The notes beneath the pieces were generated by a model. That model worked only from the letters and a program-made list of their open reading frames with translations, ran no database searches and had not been told where the DNA came from. Below, piece after piece: positions 25,301-35,438 of a stretch of 64,000 nt of DNA. This DNA is from Branchiostoma belcheri (lineage: Eukaryota; Chordata; Leptocardii; Amphioxiformes; Branchiostomatidae), in contig NW_017802602.1 in assembly GCF_001625305.1 (NCBI RefSeq), positions 3,821,226-3,885,225 on the forward strand, written 5' to 3'. Numbering within the stretch: the stretch's first letter is position 1; each line of letters starts with the position of its first letter. Position numbers and translations under genes: made by a program.

Positions 25301-26875
25301 TTATGACACCAAAATACAACATTTTCTTATCATCTGCAACAATAACAGTGTTATCAAATGAACATAAATCTTTGCACCACATATACGTCCTTTTGATGGT
25401 ACTGAAGTGACGCTATCCCTCGATAAGCATATGAATATCTGCTACACAAGGATGCTCTGAATATGTCTGAAAATCTCCTGGGAGCAAAAAAGTCCCCAAC
25501 GAGCAGCGGGATTTGCCTGCAGTCACAGAGAAAATCAAAACGCGCAGAATGAAACTAGCTGCATTCTGCATCAGACTTCCTGACATTGTAGCTTCCAAGT
25601 TTTTTCCTCTGGGAACATGCAAAAGGTCAAAAGCACGTAAAGATTTAAGTTCTTAGATACAGGTTGTTGAGGATACAGACCATTGAGCGCCCAAAATTGG
25701 ATTTATAATCAATGGCTTCTGGTATGCAAATTGAATACGGTATAGTATGATTTGAAAGACAACAACACCAAAAACTTACAAATCAACATACGATTTTTTG
25801 TTTGCTCAGTGGTTGCCATCTCCGGGAAAGGGGTTATAGGAGCTATTTTAATACTCTTAGATGCATTCTATACAGCAGAATAGTACGACAATGGTCATTC
25901 ATACTGACTAGGCTAAACAAGTCTTTTTTTAACATCCCGACCATGATAATCTGCTAAATCTTTATATATAAACCCATATGCACCACATATTCCCCCTTGC
26001 AGCTGATGTACGAACTGCAGCACCCGAGGAGGAGACACAGGAGCCTCGTCATTCATACTGACGAAGGCTAAATAAACCATTTATTATTATTCCCCCTTGC
26101 AGTTGATGTACGAACTGCAGCACCCCAGGAGGAGACACAGTGAGCCTGGCGGTTCGGACTCCAGCGGGCCGGGCTCCATCTCTCACCTGGAGAAACTGGT
26201 GGAAATGGGAAATTCATACTGACAAAGGCTTAATATCTTTTTAAACTTTCCTACAATAATAATCTGCTAAATCTTCCCCCTTGCAGTTGATGTACGAACT
26301 GCAGCACCCCAGGAGGAGACACAGTGAGCCTGGCGGTTCGGACTCCAGCGGGCCGGGATCCATCTCTCACCTGGAGAAACTGGTGGAAATGGGTCATTCG
26401 TACTGACAAAGGCTGAATTTTTTAAAACTCTTCTACCATAAAAATAATCTGCCAAATCTTCCCCCTTGCAGTTGATGTACGAACTGCAGCACCCCAGGAG
26501 GAGACACAGTGAACCCGGCGGTTCGGACTCCAGCGGGCCGGGCTCCATCTCTCACCTGGAGAAGCTGGTGGAAATGGGTCATTCGTACTGACAAAGGCTG
26601 AATATTTTTCTTTAAACTTTCCTACCATAATAATCTGCTAAACCTCCCCCTTGCAGTTGATGTACGAACTGCAGCACCCCAGGAGGAGACACAGCGAGCT
26701 CGAGCCTGGCGGTTCGGACTCCAGCGGGCCGGGTTCCATCTCTCACCTGGAGAAGCTGGTAGACAGGCTGCTGTCTGTCCTGGACGACAACAACGACGGC
26801 CACGTGCAGATGAAGGAGTTCGTGGAGGGAGTCAGGAGGAATCCGCAGCTGCTCACCTTCGATGATCCAGACTGA
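22375..26875 (+). CDS. Neuronal calcium sensor-like EF-hand protein (two coding exons)
   Basis: The exons are 22375-22809 and 26657-26875, both phase 0, giving 217 residues. The start MGKALS fits an N-myristoylation signal (Gly2, Ser6), with Cys7 and Cys10 as possible palmitoylation sites. EF-hand 1 is degenerate with the CPDG sequence (residues 54-57) characteristic of the recoverin/NCS family. EF-hand 2 (loop 92-103, DQDGNGQVDFPE), EF-hand 3 (128-139, DIDNNGVLSRPE) and EF-hand 4 (188-199, DDNNDGHVQMKE) have canonical ligands. LLRGT and RWAFSMYD (112-128) resemble KChIP and NCS proteins. An acidic/Ser-Gly linker lies between EF3 and EF4. The product would be a membrane-associated calcium switch. 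Assignment to a particular subfamily is not possible here. The donor is AAG|GTAAAC and the acceptor CCCCCTTGCAG|TTG. Four truncated copies of exon 2 lie just upstream of it. Confidence 0.85.
22810..25890. other. Intron of the calcium-sensor gene
   Basis: Intronic sequence of about 3 kb before the exon array. It contains a two-copy 21-bp repeat at about 23672-23713 (ACTAATATATAAGATATATT), a T/G run near 23921-23940 and a lone copy of the hairpin-element terminus (TTATCTCCAAGCAGATGTCC) at about 24443. No additional coding exon is needed, because exons 1 and 2 join in phase to a complete four-EF-hand protein. Confidence 0.5.
25891..26656 (+). repeat. Tandem array of four partial copies of the terminal EF-hand exon
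   Basis: Each copy has the same polypyrimidine-AG acceptor (CCCCCTTGCAG) and then the start of exon 2. Exon-like parts are 26003-26071 (23 codons, TAA), 26103-26222, 26287-26406 and 26472-26591 (each 40 codons, TGA). The last three are 184-185 bp apart, the same spacing as to the true exon at 26657. They encode LMYELQHPRRRHSEPGG and run to HLEKLVEMG(N/H)SY before stopping, so they lack EF-hand 4. They also lack the Leu-Glu insertion (SELEPGG) of the true exon. The spacer between units includes ATTC(A/G)TACTGACAAAGGCT and CCATAATAATCTGCTAAA. A spacer-only copy starts near 25893. Confidence 0.9.
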
Positions 26876-29135
26876 GAATGAACTCTAATAGTACCTTTCC
26901 CAAGAGTACAACACATGGGTGGGATTCAAACCCACATCAAACCTATGACCACAAGCTTAAGACCTATTACCAACTTCCACCTGTAGTTTATTTAAATATT
27001 TAATCGAAAATTTCGCCCTAACTGGGCCAGTCAAACCCCAAGGCGGCCAAACTCCCCTGGCAAATATTCTCCTATGTCATACCCTATGTATAGCCAGCGT
27101 GCAAATGTACAAAGAACTTTGTTAATTACCACGATCATTTGAAGTTTTTTTTTTTTGTGCCGCAAAAGGCGATATATTACCAGTATTTTGACAGGACTAT
27201 TTAGTAATTCAATAGTCTACGTAAACTTATGCGCGGGTTCTCTCATCGGATCTTGGCTGGCTAACTCCTCTAGTAGATTACTAGTATTCATCGAATTTTA
27301 AATAAATCTGGCCAATTATTTGACGTAGACTTTCGAAATGACCTGCGTAGCCCTCTCGACGAAAGGAGATGATGAAAGCCAATACGGCTCAGTTTACTCT
27401 GGATCTGTTAATCACTTGTGTGTGACGAGTTTAACAGCAGCCTGAGCAGGTAATTCGAGTGTAAATATTTGTTAATCGAACGTATTGGGTGTGATTCGAG
27501 ATGTTATCAGCATGTTCTTTGATAAACAACAAAAAGTACTAATAGCCTGAAAAGTTTGCAAATAATACGTACAGAGATGACAGATGATAGCATTGTTTTC
27601 TACTTCCAGACCTTGTAGAAGATAAATGCATGTAGTAGAGGCGCGCTTTCGACGCACATTTGTTCAGTGGGTCGCAGGGGTATCAATTTTCAGCGAGGCT
27701 TCATGACAGAATCGGCCGTTACAAATCTTTGCGTGACTTTTTGCGAAGCAGTCGGATTCTGTATAAGCCCACGACTGTCCAATTACAAATCGTGCGACAT
27801 GAACCCGGTCGCATATGTCGTGCGAACGTCGTACGATCGTGTCAAAACTAAAGGAATTTTTCTAGATATAGTCGTACATTTATCGCGCAAGTTTCGGCCG
27901 TCTTTTTACGGATAAGACTGTCTATTATAGAATTAACGTTAGATCCTTTAATCTCCAAGCAGATCCATACGCCACCCAAGGCGTCTCTAGCGAATGGATA
28001 TAGCCTGTCCTTTTTTATGCTATCTTTTGTCACCCTAGGATCTGCCGCAGTGAAGATTCCTTTAATAGCTTGTCGGCGGTTGGTCAGAACTGTCAAAGTC
28101 TGCTTGAAAATTCTACAGCATCAAACTCGTGCGACGGCCTACGACGAAATCGTGGCGTAAGCGAACCATAAAGTCAGTGTCACACAGCAGGAAAGTAGTT
28201 CAGTTTAGTGATCGTAAAGCATGCGTAAAGATTCTATTCCGTCACTTATTCAATTCGCAAAAGGAAGAGCCTTTTTACGGATGCTTAAAGAATTTGTGAA
28301 GTGGATGTTCGCAGGTCACCGAGCCCCGTAGATTTTCAGGTAAAAAGTACGACGCGTGGGACCAAACATGTTTTTGATAATCCTATTGGAATGTACAAAC
28401 TTGTCAAAAGGGCATGGAGTCTCCTTTACTAATATATATATCATGTAAAGGTGAATAATATGTCTTGTAAAGGTGGTAAAATGTAACGTTTTGTGAAATC
28501 GCGTTCCTTAATTTAGATATGTATAGAAGATGCTTGTAACTTGATTATATAAAAATGTTGCACTTCTTTGTTGAGAATCGTAGCAGCCTTGGACTGTCAA
28601 TCATCATTTTAAGTTATTCCAGAGTTTGAATCCATATACTAGTATACGGTTGTGTCCAGTTGAGGTTTTAGCTTTCTTGACTGACACATGTACAATCATA
28701 TACATGTTGTCACTGTTTGTAATACTAGTAATAAACAAGCCAAGACCTAGTGTGCTTGAATATACATCAGTGTCAACTCATCTTTCCTTTCCTCATATCT
28801 GTCAGCACAAAACCAAAGGGGAACAACCTTTCCAGACGTACTAACAAGGCCCCTTCTGTTCTCTGAGTGACACTTGTCTTGTAGAGGATAAACCTTCTAT
28901 GCTGGTTTTGCAACTCAATCTGGGGGGTGACCGCTGACCCACACACCAACATAAACAGAACAGGCAGTGCACGATGAAAGAACTGTACAAAAACACAAAG
29001 ATTTTCTATTTCTTAAGATTAAAAATGGCTAACGTTTGTATATAACTGTCTTGAACATAACAATCGCAGCAAATTTGTATCTTGCATTTTGATAGTTTTT
29101 TAGTTTTAAAATCTTTGGTAAATTTTATGGTATTT
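26876..29135. other. 3' flank and intergenic spacer
   Basis: The 3' untranslated region of the calcium-sensor gene should start here. A possible poly(A) signal AAATAAAT lies near 27300. Between about 27640 and 28330 the sequence is rich in TCG/CGA words, with short inverted pieces such as GTGCGAC and GTCGCA, which resembles a decayed mobile element. No further gene is recognised. Confidence 0.35.
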
Positions 29136-29545
29136 AGGCCACACCGACTTAATTTTATGGATGACATCCTCTGAAGACCCCCAAACTAGTGCGTGCGGGC
29201 GAAAAAAAGAAAAATCCGGCCAAAAATAAAAATGCTACTAAACCACAGGAATACAAAGCTGGTATTGTGAATTTGGCGCATTGCATAGCGCTCGACGTAT
29301 ACGACAGGCCGACACATACTGGATTTTTCTGGAATTTATGAATCGACAATGTACGTATGTACTGAGTTCTTGAGTCTTGGAGCTTCGGTAGCCTGAGTGC
29401 CGTCCACCAGAGTTATCACCACCATGGACTACCCAGGCTTGAGGCCAGTCCAGAGCCTCGGAAGACGTGATTTTTTTTTTTTGAGATCGGGCGAAAATCA
29501 ATGCGCGCGCGGATGTCATCCATAAAATTAAATCGATGTGGCCTT
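29136..29545. mobile_element. 410-bp non-autonomous element with 34-bp terminal inverted repeats
   Basis: The left end, AGGCCACACCGACTTAATTT followed by TATGGATGACATCC, is the inverse of 29512-29545 with two mismatches in 34. Inside are a GGGCGAAAA block near each end and no transposase-like frame. Single ends of the same family occur at about 1868, 21960 and 50796 (AATTGGTGTGGCCTTAAT), showing it is dispersed. The transposon superfamily cannot be told from the ends alone. Confidence 0.75.
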
Positions 29546-30304
29546 AGTTGTGATATCTTACCCCCACGGTTTGTTTGCATTCCGGTTTTTGCATGGGTCA
29601 CTGTTTGTAAACCACTGTTTGTAAGCAAGGATTGGAAAATGAACACCATTGTTTTAAGAGAGCCACACCTCAAGCGTGTCAAAGAACACACCGGATCTTA
29701 CAGATAATGGTAGTGGTCCTCAATAGATTTGTCAAATCCATATACACGCATTCTGAATTCAAAGGGCTAATCCTTAGAAAAGTGGTGATCCAATGGAAAT
29801 GATTTTGTGGTGGAGAGGTCACCGAAAAAACAAAACACACACTACGCACTTTTCAAGATTAACAATACCTGCATTCTGTCAATCCATAAAGTTTCACAAC
29901 AGGTACACGTACATAAAAATTCATTGCAGTGAAACTTTCTGCATTGATTTATGTTAAGTTGATAATGCTCAGTGGAGGATGGTATTTCCAACTATGTCCG
30001 TCATGTGTTGGAAGAGAGTATAGGAAATAAATATACAGATTCAGTGAGAACAATAAATAAAACAAGACATTCTCGGCAACTCTAACTACTTCATAGAGAT
30101 GTAAAATCATTAATTCTTTATTCTGAATTGTGTCATGGCTAAGCTGTACCCTGCTAGTGCAAGATTTTACAACAAGTTCTTCACTATTATGACTTGTGTA
30201 CTTGTTTTGCTTGTTTAGTATTAGTAAAAGTTTGTGTCCCGGCATTTATCTCTAAAATTCGTCACTGATTTGACACAAAAATTTGTACACCAAATTCTTC
30301 ACTA
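29546..30304. other. Spacer and 3' untranslated region of the release-factor gene
   Basis: A TACTGTAAAT-family fragment lies at about 29800-29870. A minus-strand poly(A) signal (AATAAA, plus-strand TTTATT at 30117-30122) lies about 180 bases after the stop codon of the release-factor gene. Confidence 0.5.
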
Positions 30305-33300
30305 TTACGACTTGTGTTGTTGTTTACTATCCTGCTCCACAATAAGCAGAACTTCCTCTCTATGCAGATGTTGCTGTACTGTGTGGATCATTTCGTCCAG
30401 TTTGTCTCCACCAGTCAGAAAGTCCTGTAGGTTAAACATGTTAACCCCTGCCGCCCTGTGGTCAGTCACTCTGTCCTGGGTGAAATTGTATGTCCGGATT
30501 TTTTCTGACCGTCCTGCCGTCCCCATCTGCTGTTGTCGCGCCAGCTGCTGCTGTGATCGCTGCTGGTCCAGTTTGATCTGGTACAGTCTGGCCTGGAGGG
30601 TCTGCATGGCGATGGCACGGTTACGGATCTGGGAACGCTCCTGTTGGCACTCAACAGCGATTCCTGAAAAAAAAAGAGTTTAGGATACGTCAATGAAGCT
30701 TAGACATCCAGGTACTTGAGCAACTTTTACTTCGAGGCTAGAATTAGTTTGTGATACAAACTAACGTTTCAAAAATAAAAGACAGAAACCACTGCAAAAT
30801 AAAAAATAAAAGGACCATGAGAAATCTTCACACTTACAGTACATTACATGTATTTACATTTTTGTAACTACTGTAACTGTTCTGATGTAGAATACAGCAA
30901 GTCACAATATGATCTAGCATCTAATGTATGCATGCATAATGTGATCCAGCACCTACAGTAAATGTAATGATCTAGATCTAAATCTGGTACAGAGAACAGG
31001 TGTGATAGCTTACTCATCCACTGTTACTAACCTGTAGGGATGTGTACGATCCTCACAGCACTTTCTGTCTTGTTGACGTGTTGTCCACCTGCACCGCTGG
31101 CTTTCTTAGTCTCAATTCTAAATTCACTTTTAGCCCAGGTGTTGTCAATCTGGAAAACAATGTTGTATATGACAGGTTATACATCAAAAGTCAGATCCCA
31201 GGACAGCTATGCTTTATGAAACAATAATATCAGGTATCAGGTATGTGAATTATTTAGTGTACCACCATGAATAGCCATGTTTTGGGCATGCAATTCCCAA
31301 TATAACTTCCCTTATTTGTTATGTTACACATGAGTCATAGCATGGTTACCAAACCAATTATAGCTCCCGAGTCCTATATTCTCTCTGCAAATAGGGTTTA
31401 AATTACACAGAGGATCTAGAACTCTGGAGCTACAATATTTTTGGAAACCAGGCTACACAGGTTAGGCTGTACACAAACGCCACCAAGTGAACTTCCCCTA
31501 AATTGCAGCTGGGGGAAAGAAAGACTGACTCCACATCAAGTAAGATTTGGATAAAATGAACTAGAAAATTGACCAATGTCTACTTGGCAGTAGTGAAAAA
31601 ATGTTTGTTGACAAGAGGTACAGTGGATGTAGAAAATTTGGAGTTATGTGATTCTTACCTTCTCAAATTGTCACTCTTTGAGGAATATTCTAAAGTTGAC
31701 TACCTGTAGTACAGTATTAGCCTGGTTACCAAACTTATTATAGCTCCTACATCCTCTCCACTATTTGCGGAGAAGATGTAGGACTCGGGAGCTATAATAG
31801 GTTTGGTAACCAGGCTAGTACAGTATTTATGTGACACGTGTACTACAACCACATCCATCAAAACTTCTGTGTGATACCATCAGAACTACAGTGTGATACC
31901 ATCCTGACCTCCTTAGGCTGAGGTAAGACTGCGACAGTCATGGTGCTGGTGTGGACCCTGCCTGACTTCTCTGTCCTGGGCACCCTCTGTACACGGTGTA
32001 CCCCTGCCTCCAGCTTCAGCAGTTTGTAGGCATTGTGACCCTTAATGCTGGCAGTGGCATGTCTCAGACCACCTAAAGAAAAGAACAGATCTTGTTAAAC
32101 GAGACTTACAGGAATTATTTTGGGCACCCTCTGCACACGATGTACCCCTGCCTACAGTTTCAGCGGTTTGTAGGCATTGTGACCCTTGATACTGGCAGTG
32201 GCATGTCTCAGACCACCTGAGGAGGAGAACAGATCTTGTCAAACAAAAAAATCTAAGATTCTTATGTTTTCATGAATAATCAATGAAACAACCGAGGAGA
32301 ATGAACTTGTAGAGCATATCTTAACTGGAGCTAGGACAGAAACTTTGCAGGGTTGGAGGGTCACTCATGCAATCCTCTGCTACCTAGGTTCCTACCAGGT
32401 TCTGGGACCTTCCATTTTCAGTGTGTCTGACTTTTTCACCTCCTGTCATTCTGCCTGTCAATCTCTCCCCATCCATGTGCTGTCAACCTACTCTCTCCAG
32501 AGACAAGCCCTGTTCATTGTGTACAATATAGATGAACTGATCACAGTGCACTTCAAGATTATGCCATAATTTTGTGATCTGTAAACTGATCTATTGCCGA
32601 TGACTCCAGTGAATTTGTCTCACCTAGTGTAGAGGGGTCGGATGTGAGAACCTGCATGTGCCAGTTCTTGTACGCCGCGTACTGACAGTACATCTCAAAC
32701 ACGTCCGACGTAAACAACATGGCCTCCTGACCTCCGACCCCTGCCACCACCTCCAGGATGATGTCGTTTTCATCGGCTTCGTCCGCGGGAACCAGCAACG
32801 TCAGGATCTGAGGAATGTGTGAATGCAAAAATAAACACCATATATTAATTGATAAATGTCTTACTCAACATGTTGGATAGCTAGCTAGCACTTTGGCAGA
32901 ACTTCCTGTACCTGCACTGGGCATGTATTATGTATTGTCTAAAGCACTTCAGAGGAACATTTGCGTGACATCCTGTATATAGTTTTCAAATGTTATGTGT
33001 TGGAAAACATGTCGCAACAGGCAAAATTCTGATGCTATGTTGACCAAACATCAAACAAAACCAAGAAAAATTCAGATTTCGCTAAAGCACAGTACATTCT
33101 GACAACATGCTTGTATAGCCAAATTTCATACTGAATATACTGTAGATCTTGAAATTTTGTGGCGGTTTTATTTTAAGAAGTATGCATTGTACTAGTATAA
33201 TACTAACTTGTAATGTAACGTTATAACACGTTGTTTCAACCACAAACTGAAATACAGCAAAAATCTTACGTCACCGCAAATATAAATGAATCTATTGTAA

Positions 33301-33839
33301 TCCAGTGATCTTACCTCATCCTCCAACTGTTCCATGTCATTTTCATACTCCTCCTTCTCCTGCAAAGCCAGTTCTCTCATTTCTTTCTCTCCATCCTCCA
33401 AACCTTCTAACAGTTTCCCAACATCTTCCAACTCTCCCAGTGTCTTCTCCACTTGTTGTACCTTCTCCACGACTGGTCTGAGTTCCTCCCATCTATGTGC
33501 CAGTCTCCTGTGTTCCGTTTCGGACTCCTGTCCTGTCTGAAGTTTTTCTAGCACATTTTGTCCCTCTGTGACAAGTCTCTTCAAGTATCTCCACGTTCCC
33601 TCGTCTTGTAAACTAAACGTCCTTTCTCTTGCAGCAGTTGAAAAGGTTTGGAAGGTTGTGGTAAGCTGTTTGGTGGGTTGAGGGGGAAACAGAGTTACCG
33701 TACTGAGAGGACAGATAGGCCGGTGGCTTGGACACTGTTTCCACCGCCCTCCTCCCACAAATAAACATCGTACAAACCCGGCTGAACACGCAGGTTTGTG
33801 CACGACCGAACCAACGTACCGAAGACAACGGAATATCAT
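30305..33839 (-). CDS. MTRF1L: Mitochondrial peptide chain release factor 1-like (five coding exons)
   Basis: Coding exons read from 33839-33315, 32807-32624, 32072-31909 (or 31900), 31149-31032 and 30663-30305, all in matching phases, giving 449 (or 452) residues. The product is a class I release factor that reads stop codons and hydrolyses peptidyl-tRNA on mitochondrial ribosomes. The N terminus is basic with few acids, as in a mitochondrial targeting peptide. Next comes a Glu/Leu-rich helical domain 1. The motif [15 protein letters not shown] begins domain 2. PRT (about 268-270) is the P-x-T stop-codon recognition tripeptide, within [18 protein letters not shown]. The catalytic GGQ is in [18 protein letters not shown] (about 312-314). 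The C terminus has [20 protein letters not shown]. The P-x-T form and the overall sequence favour MTRF1L (mtRF1a) over MTRF1. The third exon has a nearby broken duplicate. Confidence 0.93.
31338..31455. repeat. Degraded hairpin element, older copy
   Basis: GGTTACCAAACCAATTATAG and CTCCCGAGTCCTA at the left are answered by CTCTGGAGCTACAATATTTT and GGAAACCAGGCTA at the right. The same arrangement is nearly perfect in the copy at 31718-31819. Both copies lie in introns 3 and 4 region of the release-factor gene. Confidence 0.6.
31718..31819. repeat. Near-perfect hairpin element (about 45-bp arms)
   Basis: The left arm TTAGCCTGGTTACCAAACTT continues as ATTATAGCTCCTACATC. After a short loop the right arm gives its inverse and ends GGTTTGGTAACCAGGCTAG. 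A transcript of either strand would fold into a strong stem-loop. It lies in intron 3 of the release-factor gene. Confidence 0.8.
32121..32216 (-). pseudogene. Partial duplicate of release-factor coding exon 3 with a stop
   Basis: On the minus strand a good acceptor (CTCCTCCTCAG|GTGGTC) is followed by 96 bases closely matching the start of coding exon 3 (GGTCTGAGACATGCCACTGC). At the codon corresponding to Glu in KLEAGVHRV there is TAG (32154-32152), and Leu in YKLL is changed to Pro. The copy ends before the second half of the exon and has no evident donor. It sits only about 50 bp upstream (in transcript sense) of the functional exon, so it is a tandem partial exon duplication that cannot be used productively. 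Confidence 0.85.
33138..33300. repeat. TACTGTAAAT-family element inside intron 1 of the release-factor gene
   Basis: It starts TACTGTAGATCTTGAAATTT with TGTGGCGGTTTTATTTTAAG and ends GTCACCGCAAATATAAATGA plus ATCTATTGTA. It is wholly intronic, just upstream (plus-strand sense) of the donor of exon 1. Confidence 0.6.
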
Positions 33840-34080
33840 AGGGAAAGTGCGAAATAAAGGCTTTATGAACTACGGCGTACGAACAAGGACAGAACGTCCA
33901 ACCCTGACTGAAACGTGCTTGCACTTTGACCTTATGTGACCTTTCAACTTGTCTCAGGATCCATGACGTTTTTTAGTAAATTTGTGTCTGTTTGTCAAGT
34001 ATTTCCAAGTCGAATGTATATAATACCACGGTTTATTGGAACTCGGTAACATTTACTGACTGTTGGGTATTTATTTTCTG

Positions 34081-34299
34081 ACAGCACACTTTGCCAGAGA
34101 AGCCTGGAGGTGAAAAAAACGTCACCTTCTTCCACCCAACATCTGTTTGGAGGTCGAGAAGTTTCTATCCTATCCCATCATGCCTCTCGGTGAGATTGCA
34201 CAAGAAGAGGAACTGTTGCAGTAGTTTTTAGTTTCGCCGGAGCTCCACGTATTCAAACGGGCGCTGGCTCGCCCAGAGGACCAAATATCCATCTGAACG
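34081..34299 (+). other. Candidate untranslated first exon, head-to-head with the release-factor gene
   Basis: A GC-rich stretch ends in a strong plus-strand donor (CTGAACG|GTAAGTATAAG, GT at 34300). It holds only a short frame, ATG at 34180 to TAG at 34224 (14 codons, MPLGEIAQEEELLQ). The start of the divergent release-factor frame is about 240 bp to the left, so the gap may be a bidirectional promoter. The left boundary is a guess. The only plus-strand gene downstream is the NB-ARC gene at 49.3 kb, whose first coding exon has an acceptor upstream of its ATG, so this could be its leader exon. That link is speculative. Confidence 0.3.
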
Positions 34300-35438
34300 G
34301 TAAGTATAAGAATCTGTAGGTCTCAAAGAACCTATTTTAACTCCTCTGGGCTTTCAACGTGAGTTTTTACGGACCCCGAAAGACTGAGGGCTGAACCCGG
34401 AAGTAAAGTAACTTAATTTTTTCACGATACACTGAGTCATAGTTTATGGTCTAGTAGATAATTTTTGGCGGGCTTTTGGCCCTGTTCAGGTTGGATATCA
34501 TTTATGTGCGAGCGTACTTTAGCCTTTTGCTTGTTTATAGGGTGGTATTTCCTTTAGCATTGGGATTGTTTTATTTTGTGAAGTTCAACTCTAAGTCTAG
34601 AATGTAAATTTGTGGACCATATTAAATTATGACATGTTTGTGTATAATTTCGCGCCAAAAAGGTAGGATAGTACTTTCAAACAGCGAGAGCTACTTCCCA
34701 TTACCCCATTGTAGAGGTGTAATTCCGATGTTGGCTGTAATAGGTCTTGACACAAGTTGTAATGATTGTACAGCTACAGAGATTGGCTGGACTTTAATAA
34801 TAATTCATGGGAAATGATATTTTGATTTCCCTTTTCCGTCCAGTCAATCTCTGTATAATGTCTTTGTTCCAACAGTTTTATTACTAGACATGCTTGTGGG
34901 AAGAGGCACAGCATGGTTGCCAGAGATGCTACTCTTCTAACGTCATAAGAACAAGAACATAATTTCTTTGCAGGGGAGGTAAGTACAGTAGTAGGATGGT
35001 AATTATATGACTTTGTTATGATTATTAATATGGTATATAACACCATCAAACATCAATGTTGTTTTATTTAAATTCATGTGGAAGCAAACATCATATTATA
35101 ACTTAAAGATACGAAGTATAACTTTACAATTACATTCTATTCATTTTCTACTAAAATCATGGTCTACATGTAACATTAGGTACATGTGTAATGTATATCT
35201 TGTATGCAGTGTTGTATGTCTATGTCTTGTACACATGCGTGTATGTAAATTACTAACACACTAAATTTACTTGTACTTGCCCTAACTGTCCTTTGCATAC
35301 ACAAAATCATTTACTTGTGTTCCTAGTTCCTTGTATACCTTTTTTTTTCAATAATATATTTTCCGGATCACCTGTTACTGATTTACATGCATAGCCTGCA
35401 ATGGGCCAACCATATATGTAAATGTTAAACAACTCAGA
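34300..35438. other. Spacer and 3' untranslated region of esterase copy A
   Basis: A minus-strand poly(A) signal (plus-strand TTTATT at about 35063-35068, within CATCAATGTTGTTTTATTTA) is conserved at about 44196-44215 downstream of esterase copy C. An acceptor-donor pair (CCAACAG at about 34875, GGGGAG|GTAAGTACAG at about 34979) could mark a small untranslated plus-strand exon. No coding exon is seen. Confidence 0.35.

Noticed and set aside
30234..30683. 149-codon plus-strand frame rich in Cys, Ser and Arg
   Set aside because: It is antisense to the last exon of the release-factor gene, whose [11 protein letters not shown] and related motifs clearly identify the coding strand.
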